Origin: Acidobacteria bacterium AH-259-G07
Lineage (GTDB): Bacteria > Acidobacteriota > UBA6911 > RPQK01 > JADFOI01
Direction: 5' to 3'
DNA: 21,064 nucleotides
Assembly: GCA_027717925.1 (NCBI GenBank)
Contig: JALLON010000013.1
Location: 1-21,064, forward strand
This document shows positions 7,765 to 15,377 of this stretch, piece after piece (positions within the stretch are counted from its first letter, which is position 1; each line of letters starts with the position of its first letter). The notes under the pieces are model-generated. The model ran no database searches and was not told the origin of the DNA. It saw only the letters and a list, made by a program, of their open reading frames with translations. The position numbers and the translations under genes are program-made.

Positions 7765-9063
7765 TCATTCAGGTATAGAGGTGGACTGCCGAACGGGCAT
7801 TTCCCGACGGGCATGCCCTTCATAGATCTGGCGGGGTCGAGCAATCTTTTGCTCGGGATCGTTGAGGCTTTCCTCCCATTGTGCCAACCATCCGGAGGTG
7901 CGAGCGATGGCAAACAGGACTGGAAACATGTTTGCGGGGAAACCAATAGCCTGATAAATGGAGCCAGAATAAAAGTCAACATTTGGATAGAGCTTGCGTT
8001 CTACAAAATACTCATCTTCGAGGGCAATGCGCTCCAGCTCAAGTGCAACATCCAACAAAGGATTGGAACCGGTGACTTCAAAGACCTCATGGGCCATTCG
8101 TTTAATGATCTGGGCTCGAGGGTCGTAATTCTTGTAGACTCGGTGACCAAAGCCCATCAATCGCAGCTCCCCTTTTTTGACACGCTCGATGTGAGCTGCA
8201 ACCCGGTTCTTGGAGCCGATTTGCCGCAGCATACGCAGGACTGCTTCATTCGCCCCTCCATGTAGTGGTCCGGCCAGCGCTCCAATGGCGGCAGTGGCTG
8301 CACTATAGAGATCCGGTTTTGAGCTTCCAGCACTACGCAGCGCGTTGGTGCTGCAATTCTGCTCATGGTCCGCATGAAGCACAAAGAGGACATCCAGCGC
8401 CTTTTCAATCACCGGGTGAGGAACATAGGAGGGGTTGTTCATGCTGAACACCATTGTCAAAAAGTTGGCCATGTATGGGAGCTCGTTGCTTGGCTCGACA
8501 TAGGGCAAGCCCATTCTATGACGATACGCGTAGGCGGCAATGGTGGGCATCTTGGCAAGCAGCCGATAGATTTGCAGGCGCCGATTTTGATGGTCTCTTA
8601 GATCTCTCGCTTCAGGATGGTAGGTTGAGAGAGCGGCCACTGTACTCATCAGCATCCCCATCGGGTAGGCCTCATGGGGAAAACTGTCGATGAGCTTCTT
8701 GATGTTTTCGTGAACCATCGTGTGGTGGGTGATCTGTGAAGACCACTCCTGGAGTTCTCCCTGATCCGGCAGCTCTCCATGCAAGAGCAAATAAGCCACC
8801 TCCGGAAAGCTGCATTCTTCTGCCAACTGCTCTATTGGATAGCCGCGGTAAAGAAGGATTCCCTTCTCCCCATCGACATAAGTGATTTTGCTCCGGCAAG
8901 AAGCAGTATTGGTAAAACCCGGATCATAGGCCATCAACCCAAAGTCGTCTTTGGACTCTTTAATCTGGCGCAAATCCATGCTTCGGATGGTGCCGTCACT
9001 AATGGGGACTTCATATTGTTTGCCGGTGCGGTTGTCGGTGATGGACAGAGTTTTGCTTGGCAT
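7765..9063 (-). CDS. gltA: Citrate synthase (type II, hexameric-type)
   Basis: This enzyme condenses oxaloacetate and acetyl-CoA to citrate, the entry step of the TCA cycle. The catalytic triad is intact: His268 in PLHGGANEAV, His307 in MGFGHRVYKNYDPRA and Asp363 in YPNVDFYSG, almost the same numbering as the E. coli enzyme (264/305/362). HADHEQNCSTN is also present. The N-terminal extension of about 50 residues (LSITDNRTGKQYEVPISDGTIR) is the feature of the larger, NADH-regulated-type Gram-negative enzymes; whether NADH inhibition is retained is not visible. Its 432-residue length is normal. The ATG at 9063 has GAGGG 7 nt upstream. The leader contains an 8-bp stem-loop at 9111-9133. The gene is monocistronic by layout: 59 nt separate its stop from the permease start, with no obvious terminator. 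Confidence 0.97.
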   Translation of the reverse strand: MPSKTLSITDNRTGKQYEVPISDGTIRSMDLRQIKESKDDFGLMAYDPGFTNTASCRSKITYVDGEKGILLYRGYPIEQLAEECSFPEVAYLLLHGELPDQGELQEWSSQITHHTMVHENIKKLIDSFPHEAYPMGMLMSTVAALSTYHPEARDLRDHQNRRLQIYRLLAKMPTIAAYAYRHRMGLPYVEPSNELPYMANFLTMVFSMNNPSYVPHPVIEKALDVLFVLHADHEQNCSTNALRSAGSSKPDLYSAATAAIGALAGPLHGGANEAVLRMLRQIGSKNRVAAHIERVKKGELRLMGFGHRVYKNYDPRAQIIKRMAHEVFEVTGSNPLLDVALELERIALEDEYFVERKLYPNVDFYSGSIYQAIGFPANMFPVLFAIARTSGWLAQWEESLNDPEQKIARPRQIYEGHARREMPVRQSTSIPE

Positions 9064-9110
9064 ATTTATCCCTCGCAGAGCTGATCTTGAGCAGCAACTC
9101 TAGAAACCGC

Positions 9111-9133
9111 GAACCCCTTGGCTGGAGGGGTTC
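9111..9133. other. 8-bp stem-loop in the gltA leader region
   Basis: GAACCCCT and AGGGGTTC pair perfectly around a 7-nt loop (TGGCTGG). The structure lies about 50-70 nt upstream of the gltA ATG on the minus strand, with no T-run after it. It could be an mRNA-leader structure or an operator-like dyad; the sequence does not decide. Confidence 0.4.
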
Positions 9134-9209
9134 TGCAGAAAAGTTTAACCGTAATGTTTAGAATATCTCACTATTCCCCGAAACTCAATTGCGTGTTAGT
9201 CTTTGCTTG

Positions 9210-9740
9210 ATGGGAAAAGTTCTTCCACTGATTTTTTTCCTCCTCACGGCACACCCTGCTCCGAGAGGCAGCACTCTGCGAGTTCGCGGCAATGGTTTCT
9301 CTTTTTCAGTTACCGAGCCTGAAGGTTGGTCGATTGATTTTCAGTCCGCGGCTCAGATTGCCAATTTCGTGATGCACCCTAAAGAGAGCAACTGGAGAGA
9401 GGCCAATGTGGTGGCTTTCGCCCGCCTTACCCCCATGGGACCACAGCAATCCCTTAAGACTTTCATGCAAAGAGACCTTCAAGAGTTTCAAGAAAGCTGT
9501 CCCTTTTATGAGATTCAGGATGTAAATCTAGACCTGAGGGGACCCCGGAAATTCCTAACCAAAGCTCTCCACTGCCCGGGCGTCCGACATGAGATCGTTG
9601 CCGTTACCCAGGTCCCTAGGTTTTTTGTCACGTTCATCCTCTCCTCGAATCATCAGAACGAGCTGCAGAGTGCTCGCTCGTCTTTCCAGGATCTCCTGTC
9701 ATCTTTTCTATGGTTCAGCTCAAAATCAGAAAAAAAGTAG
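9210..9740 (+). CDS. Small exported protein of unknown function
   Basis: The 176-residue product starts MGKVLPLIFFLLTAHPAP, a plausible Sec signal peptide. The mature part begins with LRVRGNGFSFSVTEPEGWSIDF. A 'xFSFxxPxGW' opening of this sort, followed by alternating strands and a C-terminal helix, recalls the PsbP/Mog1/DcrB-type sandwich of many small bacterial lipoproteins, but I cannot assign it. An in-frame TTG at 9189 could add seven residues; neither start has a visible Shine-Dalgarno. The stop codon TAG (9738-9740) is exactly the first three bases of the 66-bp palindrome, so the original C-terminus may have been altered by that repeat; the last residues KSEKK precede it. The gene is convergent with metF and divergent from gltA. 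Confidence 0.65.
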   Translation: MGKVLPLIFFLLTAHPAPRGSTLRVRGNGFSFSVTEPEGWSIDFQSAAQIANFVMHPKESNWREANVVAFARLTPMGPQQSLKTFMQRDLQEFQESCPFYEIQDVNLDLRGPRKFLTKALHCPGVRHEIVAVTQVPRFFVTFILSSNHQNELQSARSSFQDLLSSFLWFSSKSEKK

Positions 9741-9803
9741 GGGCCGTGTCTTTAAAATTTAAATTTTGCGCGCAAAATTTAAATTTTAAAGACACGGCCC
9801 CTA
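9738..9803. repeat. 66-bp perfect palindrome, TAGGGG-headed (REP/MITE-like)
   Basis: Two 33-nt arms meet at GCGCGC (9768-9773) with no unpaired base; I checked every pair. The head TAGGGGCCGTGTC is followed by an A/T-rich section that is itself self-complementary. It occupies the whole space between two convergent genes: its first TAG is the stop of the small exported protein, and in the other direction it encodes the last seven residues of MetF plus the TAA stop. It shares design and ends with the palindrome at 3769-3836. It could also act as a bidirectional transcription terminator, since a strong GC stem is followed by an A/T-rich stretch. Confidence 0.88.
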
Positions 9804-10672
9804 TTTAGCGCCGAACCGATCCGTTCCATGATCTCGGCAATATGGAAATACTGGTTGAGCACGTAAAAATGAATGCCGGCAACGCCATGCTCGAGCAGAT
9901 CTATCGCTTGAGCAACGGTGTGTTTGATGCCGATCTGGTGGACTTTTTCCTGATCCTCGCCTGCCTCTACCAGCTGCCGATGAAGCTCCTTCGGAATGCC
10001 GGCACCGCACATTCCGATAATCCGCTTGATCTGCTGCACGTTCAAGATCGGTAAAAGTCCAGGGACGATAGGTTTCGTGATGCCGATGACCCGACAGCGC
10101 TCCACAAATTCATAAAAACAGCGATTGTCATAAAACAGTTGCGTGATGACAACATCTGCGCCCAAATCCACCTTTCGCTTCAGATTTCGAAGGTCGGTTT
10201 CAAAATCGGGCGCTTCGATGTGCTTCTCAGGATAGCCCGCCACCGCAATGCCGAATCCTCCGAATCTTTGAATGTGCCCGACCAACTGGTTAGCGTATCG
10301 ATAACCTCCTTCGGGTGGCCTGAATTCCGTTTCGCCTTTAGGCGGATCTCCACGCAGAGCCACAATGTTTTCGATGTTCTCTCGGCGGATATTCTCTAGC
10401 AGCTGATGGATGTCCTCCCGAGTGCTTCCCACGCACGTGAGATGGTGGGCCACTTCTTTTCCATAAGAATTCTTAATCTTGGAAACCAGTTCCAAAGTGC
10501 GCTCCCGAGTGCTGCCCAGTGCTCCGTAAGTCACCGTAAGAAAGGAAGGTTGTAAGGAGATCAGTTTAGGGATCCTCTCTTCGAGTTTGGATAAACCCTG
10601 CTCGGTCTTGGGAGGAAACAACTCAAAGGATACGACAGGACTAATACTGCCGTAGAAATCACGAAATCTCAT
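9779..10672 (-). CDS. metF: Methylenetetrahydrofolate reductase
   Basis: MetF is a FAD-dependent TIM-barrel enzyme that reduces 5,10-methylene-THF to 5-methyl-THF for methionine synthesis. The landmarks are all there: VSFELFPPKTEQGLSKL near the N-terminus with the catalytic Glu, LTVTYGALGSTRERTLEL, HLTCVGSTREDI, NIVALRGDPP, GIAVAGYPEKHIEAP, LKRKVDLGADVVITQLFYDN and IVPGLLPI. Its length of 297 residues is normal for bacterial MetF. The natural protein appears to end near IGSALN; the final RGRVFKI and the stop codon are encoded by the right arm of the 66-bp palindrome. This should be harmless because the catalytic barrel is complete. A good promoter candidate (10705-10732) lies just upstream, giving a leader of about 26 nt. 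It is divergent from trkA. Confidence 0.96.
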   Translation of the reverse strand: MRFRDFYGSISPVVSFELFPPKTEQGLSKLEERIPKLISLQPSFLTVTYGALGSTRERTLELVSKIKNSYGKEVAHHLTCVGSTREDIHQLLENIRRENIENIVALRGDPPKGETEFRPPEGGYRYANQLVGHIQRFGGFGIAVAGYPEKHIEAPDFETDLRNLKRKVDLGADVVITQLFYDNRCFYEFVERCRVIGITKPIVPGLLPILNVQQIKRIIGMCGAGIPKELHRQLVEAGEDQEKVHQIGIKHTVAQAIDLLEHGVAGIHFYVLNQYFHIAEIMERIGSALNRGRVFKI

Positions 10673-10704
10673 CTGGGCCGATGATACTAATTTCTGTCTA
10701 CATA

Positions 10705-10732
10705 ATTATACATAATAGTAATAAGCTGTTAA
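10705..10732 (-). promoter_or_regulatory. Putative sigma-70-type promoter of metF
   Basis: On the minus strand a TTAACA box (10732-10727, five of six matches to TTGACA) is followed by a 16-nt A/T-rich spacer and a perfect TATAAT (10710-10705). The start codon of metF lies at 10672, so transcription would start near 10698. The -35 box falls in the tandem repeat at 10719-10740. Confidence 0.5.
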
Positions 10733-10740
10733 TAAGCTGT
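10719..10740. repeat. Tandem 11-bp repeat TAATAAGCTGT x2, possible palindrome fragment
   Basis: TAATAAGCTGT occurs twice back to back and is followed by CCCTTTA. Read on the minus strand it begins TAAAGGGACAGCTTATTA, similar in layout to the heads of the two intact palindromes (TAGGGG then a GT/CA-rich segment then A/T). It may be a truncated member of the same class of repeat, but there is no intact second arm. It overlaps the predicted metF promoter and the trkA upstream region. Confidence 0.45.
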
Positions 10741-10784
10741 CCCTTTACGGCAGTTGAATTTTCTGTGTATCCTGCAGGGTCCTG

Positions 10785-12161
10785 ATGCGAATTTTGATTT
10801 TAGGCGGCGGCGCGGTGGGAGCTTTAGTCGCTCGTCGCCTAATCGGCGAGAAAAATGAAGTTGTGATTGTGGAGAAGGATGAGGAGCGCTGTCTCCACCT
10901 TGAAGAAACTCTCGACGCAAAGATCATTCCGGGAAACGCCAGCAGCATTCACACGCTGCAAAGGGCAGGACTGGGCGAGGCCGAGATGCTGATCGCAGTC
11001 ACCAACAGCGACGAAGCGAATCTCTTAGGCTGTTTGATTGCCGAAGCTTACTCCGACGTCAAGATTAAAGTGGCCCGGCTTCGCACTCATGAAGTAGACG
11101 ATTGGAGATCGGTCTGTGGCACTAAATTCTTGAATATTGACTTGGTTATCCATCCTGACCGGGAGACAGCCGAACGCATCCTTCGAGTGGTTGCTGTACC
11201 TGGAATCTCGGAAATCTTGGAGTTTGCCGAAGGAAAAGTAAAATTGATTGGAATGAACATAACCAATGACAGCTGGGTGGTGGGCAAGAGCATGGCAGAG
11301 CTAGACAAAAGCGGTCCTCCAAAGAATTCCCTCATAGCGATGATATTCCGGGGCCATCGCGTCATTATCCCGCGGGGGGATGATCGGCTGTACGCTGGAG
11401 ATCACGCCTACATCGTGGTCTCGGCTGACGAGACACAGGAACTGTTTAACTTCATGGGAATTCAGGAGGTTGAACGAGTCAAGCGTGTCTTTATTGTGGG
11501 TGGAAAGCAGATTGGAATCGAGGTGGCCCTGCAATTAGAAAAGCAAGGTGTTCAGGTCAAGCTTTTTGAACGCGACTTGCACCGCTGTGAGAAAATCTCG
11601 ACCCTGGTGAAGAGCACCGTCGTGGTTCACGCTGACGGGACCGATCAGCGAACTTTGGTGGAAGAAAACATTGAAGGAATCGACGCTTATTTGGCACTGA
11701 CAGGAGACGACGAGGACAACATTATTGCTTCACTTCTTTCCAAACGTTTCGGCGCTCGCAAGGCCGGCGCTTTGGTTAACCGACTGGATTTTCTTCCCAT
11801 GGCTCAACTACTTGGAATCAACTCGATCTTCAGCAGCCGTCTTGTGGTTGTCGATCGAATCCTCCAGTTTGCTCGCAAAGGGCATGTCCTCTCAGTCACG
11901 ACTTTTCGCCAGGAAGAAGCTGAGGCCATCGAACTGGTCGCTACTCCAGGATCCAAGTTTTTGGGAACCAGACTAAAGAACGTGCACTTGCCCCACGGGG
12001 CGATTGTCGGGGCGATCGTCCGTCCTTCCGGAGAGGTCATCATCCCCCGCGGCGACGCCATCATCGAGGCGGGCGACCGGGTCATCTTTTTCTGTCTGGA
12101 AACTCTGGTGCCTCAACTTGAGTCGGCATTTTTTGCCGGGGTTCGACGAGTAAAGGCGTGA
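10785..12161 (+). CDS. trkA: Trk potassium uptake regulatory subunit TrkA
   Basis: TrkA is the cytoplasmic nucleotide-binding gating ring of the Trk potassium uptake system. The 458 residues contain two tandem RCK units. The first Rossmann half opens with MRILILGGGAVGALVARRL and has the acidic end of strand 2 (VVIVEKDEERC). The second opens at about residue 229 with VFIVGGKQIGIEVALQL and VKLFERD. Each is followed by a TrkA-C type domain (around 140-220 and 370-455, with repeated 'IPRGDDRLYAGDHAYIVV' and 'IPRGDAIIEAGDRVIFF' motifs). Length and duplication match the classical enzyme. The ATG at 10785 is preceded by only a weak purine patch. The stop codon overlaps the trkH start by 4 nt (GTGA), so both subunits are made from one message by translational coupling. 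Confidence 0.96.
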   Translation: MRILILGGGAVGALVARRLIGEKNEVVIVEKDEERCLHLEETLDAKIIPGNASSIHTLQRAGLGEAEMLIAVTNSDEANLLGCLIAEAYSDVKIKVARLRTHEVDDWRSVCGTKFLNIDLVIHPDRETAERILRVVAVPGISEILEFAEGKVKLIGMNITNDSWVVGKSMAELDKSGPPKNSLIAMIFRGHRVIIPRGDDRLYAGDHAYIVVSADETQELFNFMGIQEVERVKRVFIVGGKQIGIEVALQLEKQGVQVKLFERDLHRCEKISTLVKSTVVVHADGTDQRTLVEENIEGIDAYLALTGDDEDNIIASLLSKRFGARKAGALVNRLDFLPMAQLLGINSIFSSRLVVVDRILQFARKGHVLSVTTFRQEEAEAIELVATPGSKFLGTRLKNVHLPHGAIVGAIVRPSGEVIIPRGDAIIEAGDRVIFFCLETLVPQLESAFFAGVRRVKA

Positions 12162-13606
12162 TCCGCTGGCCCAACCTTCTCCAGATTCTGGGGTTTTTTA
12201 TCCTGGCGCTGGCCCTTAGTACAGGCATTGTCACCCTCTTTGCTTTCATTGCTCAAGATGCCGGGAGAAGCCCACTAACCCTGGCCACACTCACCGCGGG
12301 AGGCTTAGGAGCCTTTCTCTGCTTGGCTTTTCGTCCCCCTCCTCACGAATTTACCCATCGTGAAGGACTTCTTCTGGTGATTGCCACGTGGGTGGCTGCC
12401 GGTATTGTCGGAGCCTTGCCCTTCTACTTTTCGGACTACTTTCCGAGTTTTACGGACGCCTGTTTTGAATCGATCTCCGGTTTTACCACTACAGGAGCCA
12501 CGATTCTCGGTGATGTCGAGGCACTGCCCAGGAGTCTGCTTTTGTGGCGTTCCTTGACACACTGGATTGGAGGAATGGGGATCATCTTGCTGGGAATCGC
12601 CATACTCCCCCTGATTGGCGTAGGCGGGATGGAACTTTACCGGGCGGAATTCTCGGGAGCTCGATCTGAAAAGCTGACTCCCCGAGTGGCGGAAACAGCG
12701 CTGGCACTATGGAAGGTTTATTTGGGCTTCAGCCTGGCCGAATACCTTTGCTTACGATGGGCAGGAATGGATCCCTTTGAAGCCGTTTGCCACACCTTTT
12801 CCACCATGGCAACCGGAGGATTTTCCACTCGAAATACAAGCATAGAGGCCTTCGCCAGCCCTACCATCGAGTGCATTATCATATTTTTCATGATCGTGGC
12901 GGGCATCAACTTTACACAGCACTATCGCCTTCTGGTGGAACGTCGTCCCAAGCCACTCTTTAGAGATGCTGAAGTTCGATTTTATTTTCTGCTCCTTGCA
13001 GCTGTCACCACAGCAGTAGCCCTGACATTGAGCCCAGCTTCTGAGAATTTTGTGGAAGCCGGTCGTCTTGCCCTCTTCCAGGTGGTTTCGATCCTCACCA
13101 CGACAGGCTTTTCATCCGCCAACTTTGAACTCTGGGCTCCTTTCGCTCAACTGCTGTTGTTGGCATCGATGTTCGCTGGAGGGTGCACCGGTTCGACCGC
13201 CGGAGGTTTGAAGATCGCCCGGCTTTATTTGCTCTTTCGTGTCGTGGGAAGAGAATTTCAGCGGATGGTGGAACGACGGGGAATCTTTGCCATTCGATTT
13301 AACGCAGAAGCAGTGAGTGAGAATGCCATTCAGAGTCTTCTCAACCTCGTCTATCTGGCTTTCCTGATCAATTTTGCAGCCTGCATGGCGCTGACGGCTC
13401 TGGGCGTGGATGTTCTGACCGCAATCGCTGCCGTGGCAGCTTCCATGTTCAATATCGGTCCAGGGTTGGGCAAAGTTGGACCTGCCGAGAATTATGCCCA
13501 TCTACCCTTCTTGGCCAAGTGGATCCTGGGTTTCTGCATGCTGGCGGGGCGACTGGAGTATTACACCGTGCTGGTTTTATTCACGCGAGCCTTCTGGAGA
13601 AAGTAA
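12158..13606 (+). CDS. trkH: Trk potassium transporter membrane subunit TrkH
   Basis: This integral membrane subunit conducts potassium through a pseudo-fourfold pore. Four selectivity-filter segments can be seen at about residues 107-115 (SGFTTTGAT), 216 (TMATGGFST), 313 (TTTGFSSANF) and 431 (NIGPGLGKVGP). The TrkH loop GGCTGSTAGGLKIARL, which hinders the pore and responds to TrkA, is intact. The start is GTG, chosen because it overlaps the trkA stop by 4 nt and gives the normal length of 482 residues; no ATG fits the N-terminus (MIRWPNLLQILGFFILALALS, with the first residue from GTG). Its 3' end overlaps the 3' end of dnaG on the opposite strand by 30 nt. Confidence 0.96.
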   Translation: MIRWPNLLQILGFFILALALSTGIVTLFAFIAQDAGRSPLTLATLTAGGLGAFLCLAFRPPPHEFTHREGLLLVIATWVAAGIVGALPFYFSDYFPSFTDACFESISGFTTTGATILGDVEALPRSLLLWRSLTHWIGGMGIILLGIAILPLIGVGGMELYRAEFSGARSEKLTPRVAETALALWKVYLGFSLAEYLCLRWAGMDPFEAVCHTFSTMATGGFSTRNTSIEAFASPTIECIIIFFMIVAGINFTQHYRLLVERRPKPLFRDAEVRFYFLLLAAVTTAVALTLSPASENFVEAGRLALFQVVSILTTTGFSSANFELWAPFAQLLLLASMFAGGCTGSTAGGLKIARLYLLFRVVGREFQRMVERRGIFAIRFNAEAVSENAIQSLLNLVYLAFLINFAACMALTALGVDVLTAIAAVAASMFNIGPGLGKVGPAENYAHLPFLAKWILGFCMLAGRLEYYTVLVLFTRAFWRK

Positions 13607-15364
13607 AACCGGCGCGGATTCGACCTCTTTAATTTTCTTGCGAATATTCTCTTTTTGGATCAGCAGTTGGTCGATTCTGTCGGATTTCGAGTTTGCTCTT
13701 TCTTCCTTCTTGATCTCTTCCTGAACCTGACGACTGAGGCGTTCATACTGTTTTCTTCTGAGTGCCTGAACGCTGCTTCTGACAATCTCCTCTGAGAGAG
13801 GAAACTCTCGAGAACGCAAGGCCATGCCTTCGATGAGATCTCGATCGGCATCGTCCGTGACCAGCTCTCTCAGACGGACGGCAGTAAGTTCCCTGTTTTC
13901 CTCTTTTAATTGAAACACTTTCTGGAAAATCTGTTCTGTCCGCAGGCCCTCAAACAATTCCGGCTCCAGCCGTTCGTAGGCAATAGCTGCCCAGTCCTCG
14001 TCCAGTATAGCCGTTAATAAAGTATTTTCAGCCGGCGTGACTCGATCGACAAGGGGGGAAAGCTTGAGCTGAGGTGCCCCTTTGCGTTGGGGCATTCTTC
14101 TCATCTCTAACATGATCAAGTTTTCATCGAGTTGGAGGCGAGAAGCGATGCGTGTCAGGTACTCTGCCCGTTCGATCTTGTTGGGGATTTTCACCAGATA
14201 GGGCAAAATCTGAGAGACGATCTCCTGCTTTCCCTTGGGACTAAAAGGATCTTTTTGTTCACCAATAAACTCAGAGAGCGCAAAGTCCAGGTAAGGCTGA
14301 GAGGCTTTTACTTTTTCCCAGTAGGCGGCACCGCCCTCTCTTCGAACGAAGGTGTCCGGATCTTCTCCACTGGGAAGCTGAAGTACATTGACCCGGAAGC
14401 CCTGCTCCAAGAAAAGATCGATCGAGCGCATGGCGGCTGCCGTTCCGGCCGAATCGGGGTCGTAATTGATGACCACGTTGCGAGTGTAACGACCGAGAAC
14501 TCTCACCTGATTCTCGGTCAGGCTAGTACCCAGAGAAGCAGCAAGGTTGCGAATTTTGAACTGAAAAGGGACGACACAGTCAAAGTAGCCCTCCACCAAG
14601 ATGGCGAAGTCTCGACGTCGAATCTCATCCCGGGTGACCTCCAGCGGAAAGAGATTGTTGCCCTTTCGATAGAGTGTCGTTTCTGGAGAGTTCAGATACT
14701 TAGGGAGGCCTTCCCTTAAGATCCTGCCTCCAAAGGCAATGGGTCTCCCTGAAAGATCGCGGATTGGAAACATAATGCGATTGCGAAATTTGTCGTAGTA
14801 CCGACCGGAATCTCCCTCTTTCACTAAGCCACACGTCAGAGCCTCCTCGACCGTAAAGCCTTGTTTTCTAAGTTCGTCCAAAAGCCGTTGTCCTGAAGGG
14901 GCATAACCAATGGAGAACTGCTTTAACGTCTCAGCGCTAATCTGGCGATCTCTCAGATAGGCCAGTGCTTCATCATTGCTACTTAAACACTGGCGAAAAA
15001 ACTGAGTGGCAATCTCCATGATCCCCAAGAGCCGTTGGCGGTGTTCACTCTTGACCTCGGCCTTTTTTGAGGACCTTGGGATTGGAATGCCATGCCGCTC
15101 AGCCAGATGCTCGACCGACTCAGGGAACGTCAGATTTTCCATCAGCATAATGAACTTGAAAACATCTCCTCCCACTCCACAACCGAAGCACTTGAAGATT
15201 CGCTTAGTCTCGCTGACCAGAAAAGAAGGAGTTTTCTCGTGATGAACTGGACACAGTGCGGCGTAATCTTTCCCTTTCTTTTTCAGACGAACGTATCCAC
15301 TCACCAGATCTACAATGCTAATACTGTTTCGAACTTGATCAATGAATGCGTCGTCGAATCTCAT
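13577..15364 (-). CDS. dnaG: DNA primase DnaG
   Basis: Primase synthesises the RNA primers for replication. The N-terminal zinc site is complete, with Cys38, His41, Cys59 and Cys62 (CPVHHEKTPSF and FKCFGCGVGGD). A catalytic core follows, with a TOPRIM segment containing AILVEGYFDCV (usual VEGYMD) and VINYDPDSAGTAAAMRS (metal-binding DxD). The C-terminal region of about 150 residues is the helicase-binding type and ends in a charged coiled-coil-like tail. Length 595 is normal. The ATG at 15364 lies 13 nt downstream of the mutS2 stop, without a strong ribosome site, so translation probably depends on mutS2. The usual neighbours rpsU and rpoD are absent here. The last 30 nt overlap the 3' end of trkH. 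Confidence 0.97.
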   Translation of the reverse strand: MRFDDAFIDQVRNSISIVDLVSGYVRLKKKGKDYAALCPVHHEKTPSFLVSETKRIFKCFGCGVGGDVFKFIMLMENLTFPESVEHLAERHGIPIPRSSKKAEVKSEHRQRLLGIMEIATQFFRQCLSSNDEALAYLRDRQISAETLKQFSIGYAPSGQRLLDELRKQGFTVEEALTCGLVKEGDSGRYYDKFRNRIMFPIRDLSGRPIAFGGRILREGLPKYLNSPETTLYRKGNNLFPLEVTRDEIRRRDFAILVEGYFDCVVPFQFKIRNLAASLGTSLTENQVRVLGRYTRNVVINYDPDSAGTAAAMRSIDLFLEQGFRVNVLQLPSGEDPDTFVRREGGAAYWEKVKASQPYLDFALSEFIGEQKDPFSPKGKQEIVSQILPYLVKIPNKIERAEYLTRIASRLQLDENLIMLEMRRMPQRKGAPQLKLSPLVDRVTPAENTLLTAILDEDWAAIAYERLEPELFEGLRTEQIFQKVFQLKEENRELTAVRLRELVTDDADRDLIEGMALRSREFPLSEEIVRSSVQALRRKQYERLSRQVQEEIKKEERANSKSDRIDQLLIQKENIRKKIKEVESAPVLLSPEGSRE

Positions 15365-15377
15365 TCGCTACTGTGAT

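Noticed and set aside
13600..13640. Terminator between trkH and dnaG
   Set aside because: No hairpin followed by a T-run can be seen on either strand; the genes overlap directly.
14132..14719. 195-codon plus-strand open frame
   Set aside because: Antisense to the TOPRIM-containing core of dnaG, which is unambiguous.
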